Positions 1-13,708 of a stretch of 64,000 nucleotides of DNA are shown in pieces. Every line of letters begins with the position of its first letter. The first letter of the stretch is position 1. Source of the DNA: Puffinus mauretanicus (Eukaryota; Chordata; Aves; Procellariiformes; Procellariidae); NCBI GenBank assembly GCA_023333565.1, contig JAJKFH010004053.1, positions 1,488,001-1,552,000 of the forward strand. Reading direction: 5' to 3'. A model generated the notes under the pieces. The model saw only the letters and a program-made list of their open reading frames with translations, ran no database searches and was not told the DNA's origin. Position numbers and translations under genes: made by a program.

Positions 1-3000
1 AGATGTGTTGCTTGGAATATGAAGGGGATGAGAACTAGAAAACTGCAAGATGAATATCAAGGTATGGCTTTTTCTTAATTGTTTTTTTTTTTTTCCTTTT
101 TGCCCTCTGTTTTTAAGACTGAGGGAGTCTATTAAACTCTGGAACATGCATTTCACATTACATAACTGCAACATGTACAGGTAATTTTAAGAAAAAAAAA
201 TCTAGGATATTTAGGTAACAATGCCTTTTTCTTTTTTCTTGGATATCTAAACATCTTTGTCACTCAACAAAAGCTTACAACAAATGATCCCTTTTATTTT
301 TACTTAAAACTGCATCTCTCCGTAGTGCAGAGATTACTGCAATAGACCCTTCTCATTAGGAAGCACTATTTAAAATGACTGCTCTAATATACAAGGGAGA
401 GGCCTTAGACATCCTTTGGAAAAAGTGAAGTGAGCATAAAGGATTTAAATATTACATGCTGCCTAAATTGTCTATTTCGGCTCGTAGAGAAATTGCCAAG
501 GCGTTATTATGACTAAATGCAATTCAACTAAGTTAACTTTAAAGTTTATATTCCAGGGAAGAGCAAAACCTGGAAAGCATCGGCAGTGATCAAAGCTGGC
601 AGCATGATCATTTAATTCTGAAAACTGAAGCAGCTAGAGCAAGCACTGCAGATGGACAAAAATGCTGCGGGTGAACAAAAATGCTGCAGCTTCTTCAAAG
701 GATGATAAGTTTTAACTAGAGCAATTATTTGGTATGCCATTTAATGCATGAAGTAGAATACTTTTTCTTGCTTAACACCTGAATTGAGAAGGCTAAAGTT
801 TAAAATTACCTTTGGAGGAATTCATTAATAAGATAAAAAGGCATTTAATGCAAAACCAATTCTTGAATCACTACTTCGAGGACGGTGAGCAAAATCCATG
901 GGAGTGATTACACAATATATTGTGGGACTGACACAGTCTTAATGCAAACAAATATATTTGAATCGATTTTGCAGGTGGTTGTTCTGTTTCAGTAGGTGAA
1001 TCGGAGAAGTACCACAGAACCTGTCATTAATGGGCTTCAAGAACAAATTGTAAGATCAAGAAATGCAGTGTCCAGCAGCGGAGTATGCAGACTTCGATAT
1101 TCAGTGGGAAAAGAGTGATGACATTGTAAGGTTGTTTTCCACCTCGGAAAGCCCTGTCTGAATATAGGTGCTGTAAAACCAGCGTCAGACGGTGTTGTAA
1201 AGTCAGCTCAGTGAGGCTACTTGGGCCCAGCCCAGCCAGTGTTTCAGCTTTTAAATTGCACTTCACATATTCAAGGTGTTTCACCAGCACTTGACTCTTT
1301 GATCCTCATACAACCCCTTGGCTGTTAGTGCCTCATCGATACAGAACACTGAAACAGAGGAAAAAATTTAGATCCCAGTTCTTCGTAATATCCACCTCCA
1401 GTTTCTTTAGATACCAGACTCTGTCACAGATCAGGCATCAAAATCAAGATGTGAAAATAGATACTTCTGAAAATACCTGATCATGTGCCTTCCCTGAAGA
1501 CAAGATACATGAGAAACGTGGATCCATGGATTTCCCTCTCAAGTCTTTGTGGACTGCCAGAGTCAGTGCCTGCTTTGTGCTCATCTGTCCCCCTTTGCCT
1601 TTTTCTTGGTATTTTTCTCACTAAAGTGTTAATCTTCGGCACTGACCTAGAGAGGATTTCAGAGAAGAATTTCCATGTTGCAATGGATTTCTTGTAAAGA
1701 TGCCCCCTATCACAACAATTTCTTCAAAAGCTACTTGTTGTCATCTTATTTAAGTGTCTGCTGATGAAAACTGACAATCTGGTCCTCTTCATCATTTAAT
1801 GTCACATCAAATATCTGTAATTAAGGCAAGAAGAAACCCTTAAAATGATACGTTTGAGGCTTTTTTTTTTCCTTGTGTGACTTAAAACCTAATTTGTTAC
1901 GGTATATGCTATGTTTTCTGGTAGACTGTTCTCTTCGTCACTTTAAGGCTGAGAAGTACAATAATAATGTACGTTTATAGTGCAGTTACATCTCTTTCTC
2001 ATTCCATTTTTTGCCCTGCCTCTTATTTTTCACCTCTTTTTCCAGATTGAAAATCTGTTCATAAATCACATTATGTGTTTCTGTATACTTAGTATGGATT
2101 TTTCACTTTCATTTCTCAAAATCTATCAAAAAATCTATGCAACTTTAAAGAACTGTCATGAATTTTAATGAAGTAACTGCCAATATTTTTAATGTCTGAG
2201 GTGACATACTATTATTTGCTTTCATATTTAGTTAATATTGCAAAATATTATGTTAAGTGTCTAAAAACATTTTTTTTTGTTTTTTTTTCTCCCCTTCTCA
2301 AAAAAGGCAGATGCACTATCTGCAAAAAAAGAAAAAGGAGAAACCAATCCCAGCATGTGTTTCTTAACAGATCTTAACCTTTCTAAGAATATTGTATTGA
2401 TACGTATATATCAGTTTATTTTAGAGTACCCAGATGCCTTATTAAGTCAGGCCTCTGTTGTACAAGCTACTGTAAAAACATATAGATTTTGCAAATGCCT
2501 CTATTGCGAAGACCTTACAATTTAGAAAATAAGAGTAATAAATCAGCCTAGAAGCAATATATTTACACTATAAAAAATCACAGGATTTTGCATAAATTAA
2601 CAGTGTACTTAATTCAAAACCAAACGGTAATAGGGAATGCATAAGTGTAACTTGCTCCCATAATTAGTTTACTTGACAAAGTTTTCTGTTAGCTTTAGAC
2701 CATTTCTCTTCTGAGATTTTATGTGATTTTTCTTTATGCATCTATCATTTCCACAAACCACTCTGGGACTTTTTTTTACATAAAATATCAAATCTTACTT
2801 GGTCTTCTTCATCGACCTTTATTTCCAATTTATTTTCCTTGCCATAGTAAAGCGCATGAGAAAATTGTTTTTGCCTCTGTGGTAGATAAACTTTGCCACA
2901 TATTGCTTCCAAATGGTAATGACTCCATGAAGTTTTAGTGTTAAAAAAAAATAACATTATGGAACAGAAGCAGAAAAAAGTTCTTATTTTGGAGGTTTAT

Positions 3001-6000
3001 TCCAAACTGAACTTTCTTAGGAGGGCTTTTAGTTTCCCAGATGTGTGTAACACGCTGGGTATCATCTCGGGATACTGGCACCTAGTGAAGTATTTGGAGG
3101 TGAGGATAAAATAACTTTGTCTGGCTAGAATTTAGAAATGATCTAATTTACGCTAAATGGCAGCTTCCTGTTTTCAAAAAAAGGTTACTTGGTGAGAAAA
3201 AGAATTTTGACGCAAAATCTATGCAAAGGAATTGCATAAATCATCTTACCTCATCGATATGTAGTTTTAGAGATAATAATTTAGCTAATAATTTTTTTGA
3301 AATATTAAAGCTAGAATTTGAGTACAAATTTACCTGAGAAAATGCATTTTGACGTCTCATCTGATATTTTCAGCTTACATTTTTGCTGTTATTAATAACA
3401 ATCCACAAATTCTGATTTCCGTAGGAAATAAGTAATGCATGCATAGCAGTAAGAACTCCCAGGCTGAAAAGACTACCTGTGAAGTTTTAGAATTTCCTCA
3501 GCCTCAGATGTGTATGGTATCCTGCCAATCCCGCAGAGAATACTTGAGATCTAAATGAGTCATGTGGATGATTTGACAAGGCAAAGCCAAGTGTGTCTTC
3601 AGAAGCATGTTATTTCCTTTTGTTCTGATATGGTATCTACTCATTTATCAAATGCAAGAGCAAGCTTTTTTTACTGTTCATAGACATGGAAATACCTCTT
3701 CTAAATTCCATAAATAGTAACAGTGGATCTATTTAGCACAGAAGAAAGTGGGAATGTAATTAAGAGTATATGATAGCATTAAAGGAGGGAAAATCTAGGC
3801 TGAGCATTAGGAGATCTTTCTAATGTCAAAACTCAGTAGACAGGTAGTAATCTAGTGTACAAAGTGGCTGAAATCCTTTCTCTTTTCTTTTTTTCCTGTC
3901 TAAGAAAAGAGGAAATACATGGTAAGGAGAAACCTGAATCAGAACAGAGGTTTGCTCAGGATAGGAGACATCCAACTGAACGTTTAAGAGGTGCGTTGTC
4001 CGAGAGCGTCACCTAGTCTTGCTTTGTGATCAAGGAATGGTGAGAATTCAGAAAGCAATTGCATGTCTCAGCTACCTGTCTTAGAAAGGGATAAATCACT
4101 CCCTGGAGGAGCTGCGCACTCTCAGTAGGCTCTGACAGAAGCCACCGTGACAGACCTGTCGTCTTTTTTATTTTTTCTGAGTTTGCAAAGCAGAAGGAGA
4201 TTAACAGAAATACCTGCATTACCTGCAAAAGTAAATATGCAACAATGTTGTTGAAAAAAAAACCTGTTTAGCACTTGCATGATTTCAAAGCATCAAGCTG
4301 CTTACATCTATTTTGAGTATTGCGGTTGGGCAGGGACAATTTTTTGAGATGTTTGATTAAGCAGCTCGCCCTACTCACACTGTGTAAGCTACTGAGCTTT
4401 TTGTTAAGCATCTCCTGCTGCAATTTACAGGCCAGAATCAATTTTGGTTTGCCTGAAAGCATCAGGCTGTTATCTGTGATGGTTTCAGGGTACGCTTCAT
4501 ATGTGGTTTGCCCATCCATGCAGTGCTGATGGTAATCCGTTGGAGAGAAGTAGAGCAAACAGCTGAGGATGGTAACTGTTCTCTGCCATCCCAGTTTAAT
4601 TCACCTGCATTGGTGAGACAATACATAAAGGCTTTTAAATGAATTACATCCTTTTGCGACACCTAGCCCAGTATGGATATTAAAACACCCACACTGAAGA
4701 GATACAAAGCTGAAGACTTCATGAACTTTGCTTTTGTAATTGTACAGGTAGATGGAAAGTCTTTGGGCATTGATCTGTCTCTGGGCACACAATGCATAGA
4801 GTCATATGCTGGTCATGCTAGGAAGACGTTCAGCTGTGTGTAGACTTTTGACCTACAGCTGAGGCTATCAGTAAAATGCACGGCTGTCTTATTCCAGGCA
4901 AGCAGCACTGTAAGTTTAATACAGATATGAAAATGTCCTGTGCTATAGAATACATACATAAGGTTGGAGAGTGAGAAAAGGAGAGAATGAGAAAGGGAAG
5001 TTACTCTTGATTTTTCTGCCCCCTAATCTGGGAATACAAATTAATTTCATTTCACTGCTGCAGAACCTGTATTTTCAAACATCTTGACTGATTTTCCATT
5101 TGCTTTGAGCTGTATGTCTTCCTTACACATAACTAGTGCACGGAAGTTCAAGGTGACTTTGATTCAGTTTGAGTGTTCTGAACAAAGAGGAAAAATCTAA
5201 CTGTCGCTACACCCTGTGGAGAGAAGCATCTCAGCCCAATTTCTGCATTTTTAGGGTATTTAAGATGAAAGAGACATATCATTACTTTGTAGAAATAATG
5301 AAGCTATCCATCTAAAGTCAATTTTCTACTTCCTGTTCTTGTTATTTATTCTTTTGTGTAAGAAACAGTTGATTTAAAATAATTGACTGTGTAAGCGAAG
5401 AACTTCTGATGGTGGTTTGCAGTTTTTTCATTGTTATTGCTGCAGGTTTTGATGCTTGCATTACTTTTTTTAAATGTACTGCAGTCTTTTGGCTTTGGTG
5501 TGTCTCTGTGGGCATTGGTGTGTCTTTTCTATGTTCACACAACAGTCATAGGCAGCTCAAGTTAAAAAGGCATTTGGCTGTGCCCAGACTCCTGACCCAC
5601 AGTCAAGGCGGGTTTCATAAACGTGAACATTTTTAATCCCCTCTGCAAATCCATTCTGACTTTTGGCTTTGAAACCCAAAACGTGTGGTCCTCTTCCTGT
5701 TCCTGAAAAGTTTCTTGTTTTCTTTACGCCCTTTTCTGTTATTGTTCTTCTCTTCGCAGTTGGGCTTAATCCCTTCACAAGAAGATAGAGCTCAAATAGT
5801 TAATCTGTACATAACAGTGCTCAAATCCTGCCCCAGCAATACCTGTGGCTGTTCCACTCCTAAAAGAATTTGCCTGTTTGGCACATGGTGTTGTCAATGG
5901 AGCAGGAAGGGGATTGCTGGCAGGGTGAGAGCTTGACTCAGAAAGATACGGTTTATGAGGATTCAGTCACTTTTTGTTGCAGGGAGCCTTCTTGAAGGCT

Positions 6001-9000
6001 CTTGGTAAGAAGAAGGGATGTCTGTGCTTAAAAAGTAAGTGTTCATACTCCATGTGCAGTATGAATAATTTTTGCAAAAATATGTGACTTCTGTTTGAAT
6101 CATGCATATTGGCAAGAATGAGAGACATACTAGGTGAATGATGCAGTTTATTTTCCCAATGAACAGATGGCATCAATGTCTTTTAATAACAAATTTTGCC
6201 CTCTACCTCCTTGGTAAAACAATTGAGGTTCTGTGCAAAGCTTTTCAATTTGTAGCTATTCATTGTTTTGAGATAAAATCTTTTTTAGCTACTGCAGTAT
6301 ATTCACTCTTTTTGCAAATACGGAGGAGAGCAGAACGAAAGGAGCATGTTGCAAAGCACCTTCCTTAAAATAATTCATTCCTGAGTGGCAGCACAGATTA
6401 GAGCAGAAGTTGTTTGTCCACTTGTCATTTCCTTTCATAGGCTCCAAGCCTCAAGAAGTCATTTACATCTTACAAAAGAACAGAATAGCAACTGTAAACC
6501 CAAAATTCAAAAGTTCATAGACTGCATTTGAAATAGAAATCAGCAGGATCTGTGGACACTCATTTCCAGCCTGTATGTGTGGGGAGTGGATTTTTTATTT
6601 TAGTTTTGCCTGGTTTACTGGACAGATTTCACAGGATTGTGGGACTGGATGAGTGGATGGATCACTGTAAAATTGATAAACCATCAGGAAGGTAGGTGTA
6701 CTTAATTGCATGTCACTTTAAGCCCCCAACCCTGATGCACTGATGAGAAAATGAAAAAAACAGTAACATAAGGTCATTTAAAATGAGAGGTTAGGGTCTG
6801 ATTGGTAACCAATGGTAGAAAAGTATTATCAGGGATCATACTAAATAAAACGAAGTACCTGTAGCTCCTGGTATTTTTCTGTATTGATTATCATTATGAA
6901 TATAGGATTTTAAAGGATTTGGGGGGGGCGGGTATCGAGTCAAGTCTTTTTCTATCACAAACAATCACATCTCACACAATTCTATTTTAAATGTATCACA
7001 CACCATTTCAGAAATTGCTTTGATAATGTAAGCAAAGGTGTAGAATACTGGACTTTTGAAACTCTGTTCATAAAGTACTCATAGGTTCTATCTGTATTGA
7101 ATGTTTCTGAAAGAAAATAGAAAATATAGCAAATATTGTAAAGGAATTTAATTTTTAAAGCCCCTCACTATGGCTATCCTATCAGTGAGTGATTCATTTT
7201 ATGGTTATCTTTCACTGGAGGTCACTGTTGTAATGATATTGTAGACCTGGTTAATTGTTTAAGCATACCTCCTAGTTTTAATGAATAGAGAACAAGAAGG
7301 AATGTGTGCATTATTCTTCCTAGTGAAAATCAAGTCAGAATGTGTCTAACCACACACAATAGCCCTCTCTCTAAGCTGTGTCAGTTTTCTGTGAAAAACA
7401 GAGTTTCTCGGGAAAAAATAGTTAGTATTTTTTCCTTGGTTTCTTTGTTTTGTTGGTTGTTGGGGTCAGGTTTTTTATGTCAGGTTTAATCAGAATTGAG
7501 AATTTAATGAAAAATGTACTTCAAGTAGGGATTTCAAACATTGGTTTCTTGGATCCGATGGCTCTGACTTTCTTAGCTCCTATGTCAACTGACTTTTCTT
7601 GATTGCTTAAAGATTCAAATAGACGATGAAAAACTCTTTTAATCGTCTCCCGAAGTAACTTTACAAAAGCATGCCCAAAGCCTAGTGACCTTCAAAGGTG
7701 GACCTGCGTAGCATTAGTTACAGTCAGATGGATCAGATGCTTTGTTCTTATTATGCGCATAGGGTCATTTCAGCCACTTGATTTGAGAACTGTGGATCTA
7801 TGTTGGCTTTTTATTGTATTTAAGATAAAAAGAATTTCTATTTAGGAAGGCAGGATATGAGGCTCAAAGGGAAGTCCTGACTCGTACAGTTCTTTTCTAT
7901 TGCCAACAATTATGCTAATAAAAAAAAATACAGGATTTGAGTGATGGATGAGCATGGTCATAAGAAAAAGGTGTTTGTTTTGTTTTGTTTTGTTTCGGCT
8001 TCTTCCAGGAAGGCATGCCTGCTTCGACTTTTGTCTAGATTTGATTAGCTTTCTAAATCACTGTGGAACAGAAGAGTTTTCCAGTAAACATGAACAGCCA
8101 CCCTTGCTAATGCCTATTAATCTGGATTTTCAGATGTTAGCACTGTTCAGCAGTTCTGTGAGAAAAAACAAAGCTAGCATTATTAAATTAGCCGAAAACA
8201 GTGGTGTTTTCTGTATCATTTCATATATTTAACCAAGACTCTGTGGTGTTTGCCTGGTTTTCTATATTCAGATACACAGTCTACTGCAAATGATCATTAT
8301 GTGTCTCAGTCCATAGATACAGAGTAAGGAAATGACCTCTGTTGTTTGCTGCCACGGAAAGAACAAGTTTCTGCCATTTCATCATTTTAGTAAAGTTCCT
8401 GCACTTCATTCTTGTGCCTGTTGCAGTGTGTTCATTTAACTGTATGATTTAAAATGGAGAGCATTTGGCTAATTAGCAGGCAGCTGTTCACTTAAGTAAA
8501 TGACTCATAGAGTGATATTTATGGTGCATAACTATTTTTCAAGCCTGGAGAAACTTGAAAAAAAAAGACACAAAAGCAGATGTTTATGCTTCTACATCCA
8601 TGAAAAACGCTGTGAAAAGCGACTGCTGCTTTCATTTCATGACATTTTTTGCAAAACTTAGTGATAAACTGGTAGCCCCAGCTCTTAACTAATAACTTTC
8701 AAAATTAATGAGATAGCACTGTAAAGAAAATATCCAGAATACTTTATTTCCAGGCTTTGTGTGAGCTGGATATGTAAAATGAATGACCAGATATCACATG
8801 AAGAGGCCTCAAAGTTTATGATATGCTTAGGCTCAATTAACACTTAGAGTACAGGAATTTGCAATTTGGCTAAAGCCTATTTGCTTTTTTTGCTTTATAT
8901 TGCAAAACAATTACATATAAAATTTCAGTTCAACTGCAAATTGGAAAATATCGATCCCCATAAAATCATACAGATCCCATTTTAAAATAGCATTACCACA

Positions 9001-12000
9001 GCAAAATACCTACAGCGTTTCCTTTGGCCTGCTTTGGGAGTTTATAATGTTACAGACTTTAGTATTCGGAATTGAATGCTTAGGGCATTCCTCATGAAGA
9101 CTACCTTGTGCCCATGCTTCTCCCCCTGAGCTGGTCGTCTCAGAACTGAAGACATCATCTTGGTGTTTTGGGAGTGGGTTGGGGTTTTCTCCCCTCTTCC
9201 CTCCCCTTTAATTTGCCTGGCATTCGTCCACTGTGTCTTTCCTGCTGTCGAGTATTCTTCCGCAGTTCCTCTCATCTCTCCTCTGCCTGCGTTAGTGCAT
9301 GCTCTTCCAGGTGCTCAGGTCACTCAACCGTGGCTCAGGTACAGTATAAAATCTGTTCTGAACAAAGAAAAAATATAAAAGAGAACATTTTTTGTGTTCT
9401 CCCCCACACTCTTTTCTCTTTTAAAACTGTGTCATGCCAGCTGCTAATATAAGATTTCTGAGACCGTACCGAGTTCCGAGTACGAAGTTCTGTAGCATTG
9501 CTGGGTGGATTAGGCAGGTGGATAGTTTCTTTTCTTTCTTCCTTTGTTGTACTCCTGCACCCTGCTTTCAAATTCTTCTGAGACTGTTTTATAAAAGCTG
9601 TTGGCTAAAATACACAGGTTTTGGTTATTTTGAAAGGACTTAGTCTTCTTTCTCATGTAAATGAGGGGAATCTGGCTCCCTAAAAGTGGCATATGTACAC
9701 TCTACCACAAAATCCGTTTTTAGGTTTTTTTGTTGTTTTCACTGGGACAAAGAGAAGGGACATTTCCTTTGTGTTACCAGAATGCAGTTTAAAATCTTAG
9801 CAATACTCTTTAAGAAGGAGAATAGAATCGTTGTAGGATAGGTATTCTCTTAAATAATGATTACATCTTTAAAGAGGAAGCTGAGGTGGATCAGTGTTTT
9901 GTGACTATGGATTAATGGACAGCAGGATTCATCTGTAGTTTATTTTATTCAACAAAAATTATTTTAAGCTAGATTTGCTGCTGATTGGATAGTCAGTAGT
10001 AACCATCAAGGAATTGTAGCCAGTCTGTCCAACCCTATATAAATTGGAACTGCTTTACCATGCTTTGTCATTGTACTCTCTGTGACTAATCTGGAAATAT
10101 GTTTCAGTATAGTTTGGAAATAGGAGGTGTACCAAGATGGCATGGAAAAACATGTAAAGCCTAGATTTGTGCAACGGAATTGGAGGTTTGTTACTTTTAT
10201 CACCTGTTTTATTACCTATTTTAAAAAATCACAATCATAGCTCACTGTGTTACATTTAATTACCTTGGCATATAAAATGACTATCCAAATTTCCTAAATA
10301 AAAAGGAAAAAGACATCAAAAGATTGGAGAAGCACATGTTATTGTCAAGATAAAACCTTGAGCTAAACTACCAGTCTTCAGAAGTGGAACGACCTCCCCA
10401 GCTTGAGAGTATTTTAGGATTTCACTATTCAGCACTCTTCACCTCTCAACAGCTTTGGAACAATTCCCTAAGTGAGACTTTACAGCTGTTGTAATGGTTA
10501 TTCTGTGATACATTTGAAATATAAAATGTGTTCTATATAGAGCAAGATTTCAGCAACCTTAAAAAAGATAATAAAAAAAGATGAGTTTAAAACCATGGAA
10601 GCCTCTTGTAAAATGCAAGATTGAACTTGTTTAGTACATAGTTGCTTTCTTATTCCTCTGAATGTTAATTTGCTTGGAAGATTGCCACAAATTAAGCAGT
10701 AGTTGAACTGAAAAATACAAAATAAATTCTATTAGAAATATGGTTAGGTGAGTTACCATAGCCAACCATTTTTTTTTATCGTTAGCAGATAGAAGAATGT
10801 CCTGCTAGGTGGCTAGTCTACAATGCTGTCCAGAGCGACAGAGTATTCAAATCTTGTATGAAAAATGTTTCTAGACAGTAGTGATTTAAATGGAGGATAG
10901 AAAAGACTTCATGGTAGTACTGGAACTGTAGTGTAAATAACAAAGCATCTCCACAGTGTAATGGTAATATATGCTCATGTAAACCTCTATACATGCATAT
11001 TAGATGAGTAGTTAATAGCTCATCCCAATTTATATTACTTTTCTGATATTTAATGTTGTAAATGTTGTGACTCAGTCCCTCAGTATCTTTGTAGTAGTGA
11101 CCAATCTGTAACAGGAGTAACACCAAACTCATGTCGTATGAATTCTGCTGACATCACTTCTGTATATTTGTTAATAGAAAAATATTAAATCTCTAAGATC
11201 TAATATGGAATACCGCATCTCCATTGGAACACAAAGGTATAATCTTGCTTAACAATTTCTAATAAAGGGTATGTGTTCATCTTTTTGTTAGAGGGATAAA
11301 TGATAAAACTTTCAGAAAGCAAGGAATGTTTTTTCCATCTTATTTGAAATTTACTGCCTTTAAGCAGTCCAGGCATGCATTCAGTGAGCAGGCATCATGT
11401 AGAGTGTTTGGGAACAGCTTTCTCAGATAAACTTGCATTATTAATGAAACTAGATTGAGTTTTGGAAGGAGTGCACTTTGAGCTGTTGACACCTGTTGCT
11501 CCATTATCTAATAATATCAAGGTAGGAGTTTGTTTAGCACCAAAAAATGTATTTATAGAGGAGAAAAATTAATCCGATATTTGGCTTTTTGTGGCAGATA
11601 TAATGATTACTGATCAACTCTGCAGCTGGCTTCCTTGCTGCTTTTTTTCACTTTTCCAAGCAAAATAAAAAGCCCCCAGACAATATATAAGGTACATTTG
11701 AGATGGTGATTTTAAGCTCACAAGTCCCTTGAAATAAATCACAGCCATTTGTCAAAGTGGATTTGAATCCAAACAGATCATGTGCAAAACATGACGTGCA
11801 AGAGTAGAAAACTCCACATATAGTAGGTTGGAAGAGGAAAAAAAGAATGAGAATTTAATTGTTCATTTATTGAAGAGGCGAACTGAAAGCATCTACTCAG
11901 CAAGTAAACCTAGAATTTTTTGAAAGAAAATTATTTAGGCATATTGACATCCAAACACAAACAAAAAACATAGATTCTGATGTTTTACGCATACGGAGAT

Positions 12001-13664
12001 GATGAGAATGAGATGGAGGAGAAGAAAAGAGTCCTGGTATTCAGGAATCCAATATATCTGAGGTAAAGAAATAGCACCTAAAACCTGAAGAGGATCCAAA
12101 GTAAAAAGGGGACAATGACCAGATCGAATATACAGAGATCATGTGAGAAGCGTACTAGCTTGCTTTCTTCTTTGTCAGGCTTCAGTATTTCTTATAAAAA
12201 CTAAACAAAAGCCGAATCCTAAATCTATTTTTTAAATTCGCAATTTAATAACTTTCACCATTTGTAGAAAAATTCCATTAATTTATCAATTTCAAGTGAA
12301 ATTGCTTAACTGAGAAGCAGTACAGTGAAAGCTGAGTGGCTTCCTCTCAGACCAAACATAATATCCTTGCTTTCGAGAAACACAGTCTTCCACCACTAGA
12401 TTAGAGGAGTAGCTCTTCTAGGTGCAGTGACAGTGAGGGGTTTGTTTGTTTATTTATTTATTTACAGGCTAAGGTTAATTAAATATTAATCACTTGAGTA
12501 GTTGTTGGTACACTAGGTTTGCTAAATATACCATTGCTGGTATAAGGCAGGCAGAAGGTGACCATTTTTACATATCTGCTGTCCAAAGTAATAAAGGACC
12601 AACAGCAATATACAACCCACAGGGCATTTCTGTGCATTTCAGTGCACAGATATCCTTGATCATGATTCCCAATATAATGAACTGAAAGTTCTTCTTAATG
12701 CATGTGCATCCAATCTACATCAGGCCACCTTGAAACAGCGAGAAGGCTGCTGACAGGCAGGTACCACTCCTGTCCAAATTCTAGGTAGAACTGTAACACC
12801 TCAAGGCGGTCTGTGGAGGAGACGTTTCAAGTTTCTGCTCATAGGTGGTAGAATTTCTCATAGGAGAAGAGAGTTTTCTAAAAACCAACTTGAACGGTGC
12901 TAATTACCAACAGGGATTGCTCCTGTTATATAGACCATTAGTGCTACACTTAACTAGAGAACACATACACAGGTTTAAGGGTTTGGCAACGGAGAGACTT
13001 TGCTCTTGTGGTTATTTGCAATGGAAAGCAGGTGCAGTTCCAGTTCGCTGAAAGAGAGAGACTCTGGAGAGCCACCGGCTAAACATTGCAGAGAAACTGC
13101 TGTATTGCCAGAAACCCGTGGGGCTGGGGCTGCCACTCAGTGTTTCCTTTCAGTTCCTCTGCCACATGCGGCTACTTGGAAAGTCTGGGATAACCTGAAA
13201 TGGCTCTTCCCCCAGGAAAGCTTCAGGAGAAGTGGCAATATTGCCTCTTGCTGTCTGCTTGGAGCAATTGAAAGAAACACATGATAGGAAGCTTGATTTG
13301 CCTTTCCCTGATGGACCTACAAAGTAATTCTAGGGAATAGATGATTTAGCACAATTTCAAGCTATTGCCCAAAGTTCCCGCAAAACTGCATGATTTACTT
13401 TAGCCTTAGTACATGAGTGATAGTTTTACTTGGTAAATCTCCATGAACATATTTTGAGTTGTTAAAGTGGTGCAGGGATACATGTGTCTCATCCCCATAG
13501 CTCAAATGGTAACCGAGTGGATTATTTTTTCCTCTTTGACTCTGCTCCATGTTCTTCAAATGGAAAATTGGCTTCCTTTGTTTTCCGTACCATCCTTCTT
13601 TACATTTGTGATAGGAAAAGCAGGTGAGTTCTGTGAAACTTAGCTGTAGGTGTTCATTGTGTGC
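1..13664. other. Unannotated AT-rich DNA
   Basis: No coding exon, RNA gene or recognisable repeat was found. There are homopolymer T/A runs (for example 87-104 and 1,860-1,870) and a small TTTR-type run near 12,440-12,465. All open frames are short and unlike known proteins. Likely upstream or intronic DNA of DLGAP1 by position, which is an inference. Confidence 0.5.
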
Positions 13665-13708
13665 TTCTGCAGGTCTTTTCCAACATAAATGATTCTATGA
13701 TTCTATGA
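13665..13708 (+). mobile_element. Short CR1 3' tail fragment
   Basis: GCAGGTCTTTTCCAACATAA followed by GATTCTATGATTCTATG is the last part of a CR1 3' UTR and tail. Nothing recognisable as CR1 coding sequence lies upstream, so only the tail inserted or survived. Confidence 0.75.

Noticed and set aside
13621..13630. Consensus donor CAG|GTGAGT, possible 5' non-coding DLGAP1 exon
   Set aside because: No matching promoter, CpG richness or acceptor nearby; a single consensus donor is not evidence of an exon.
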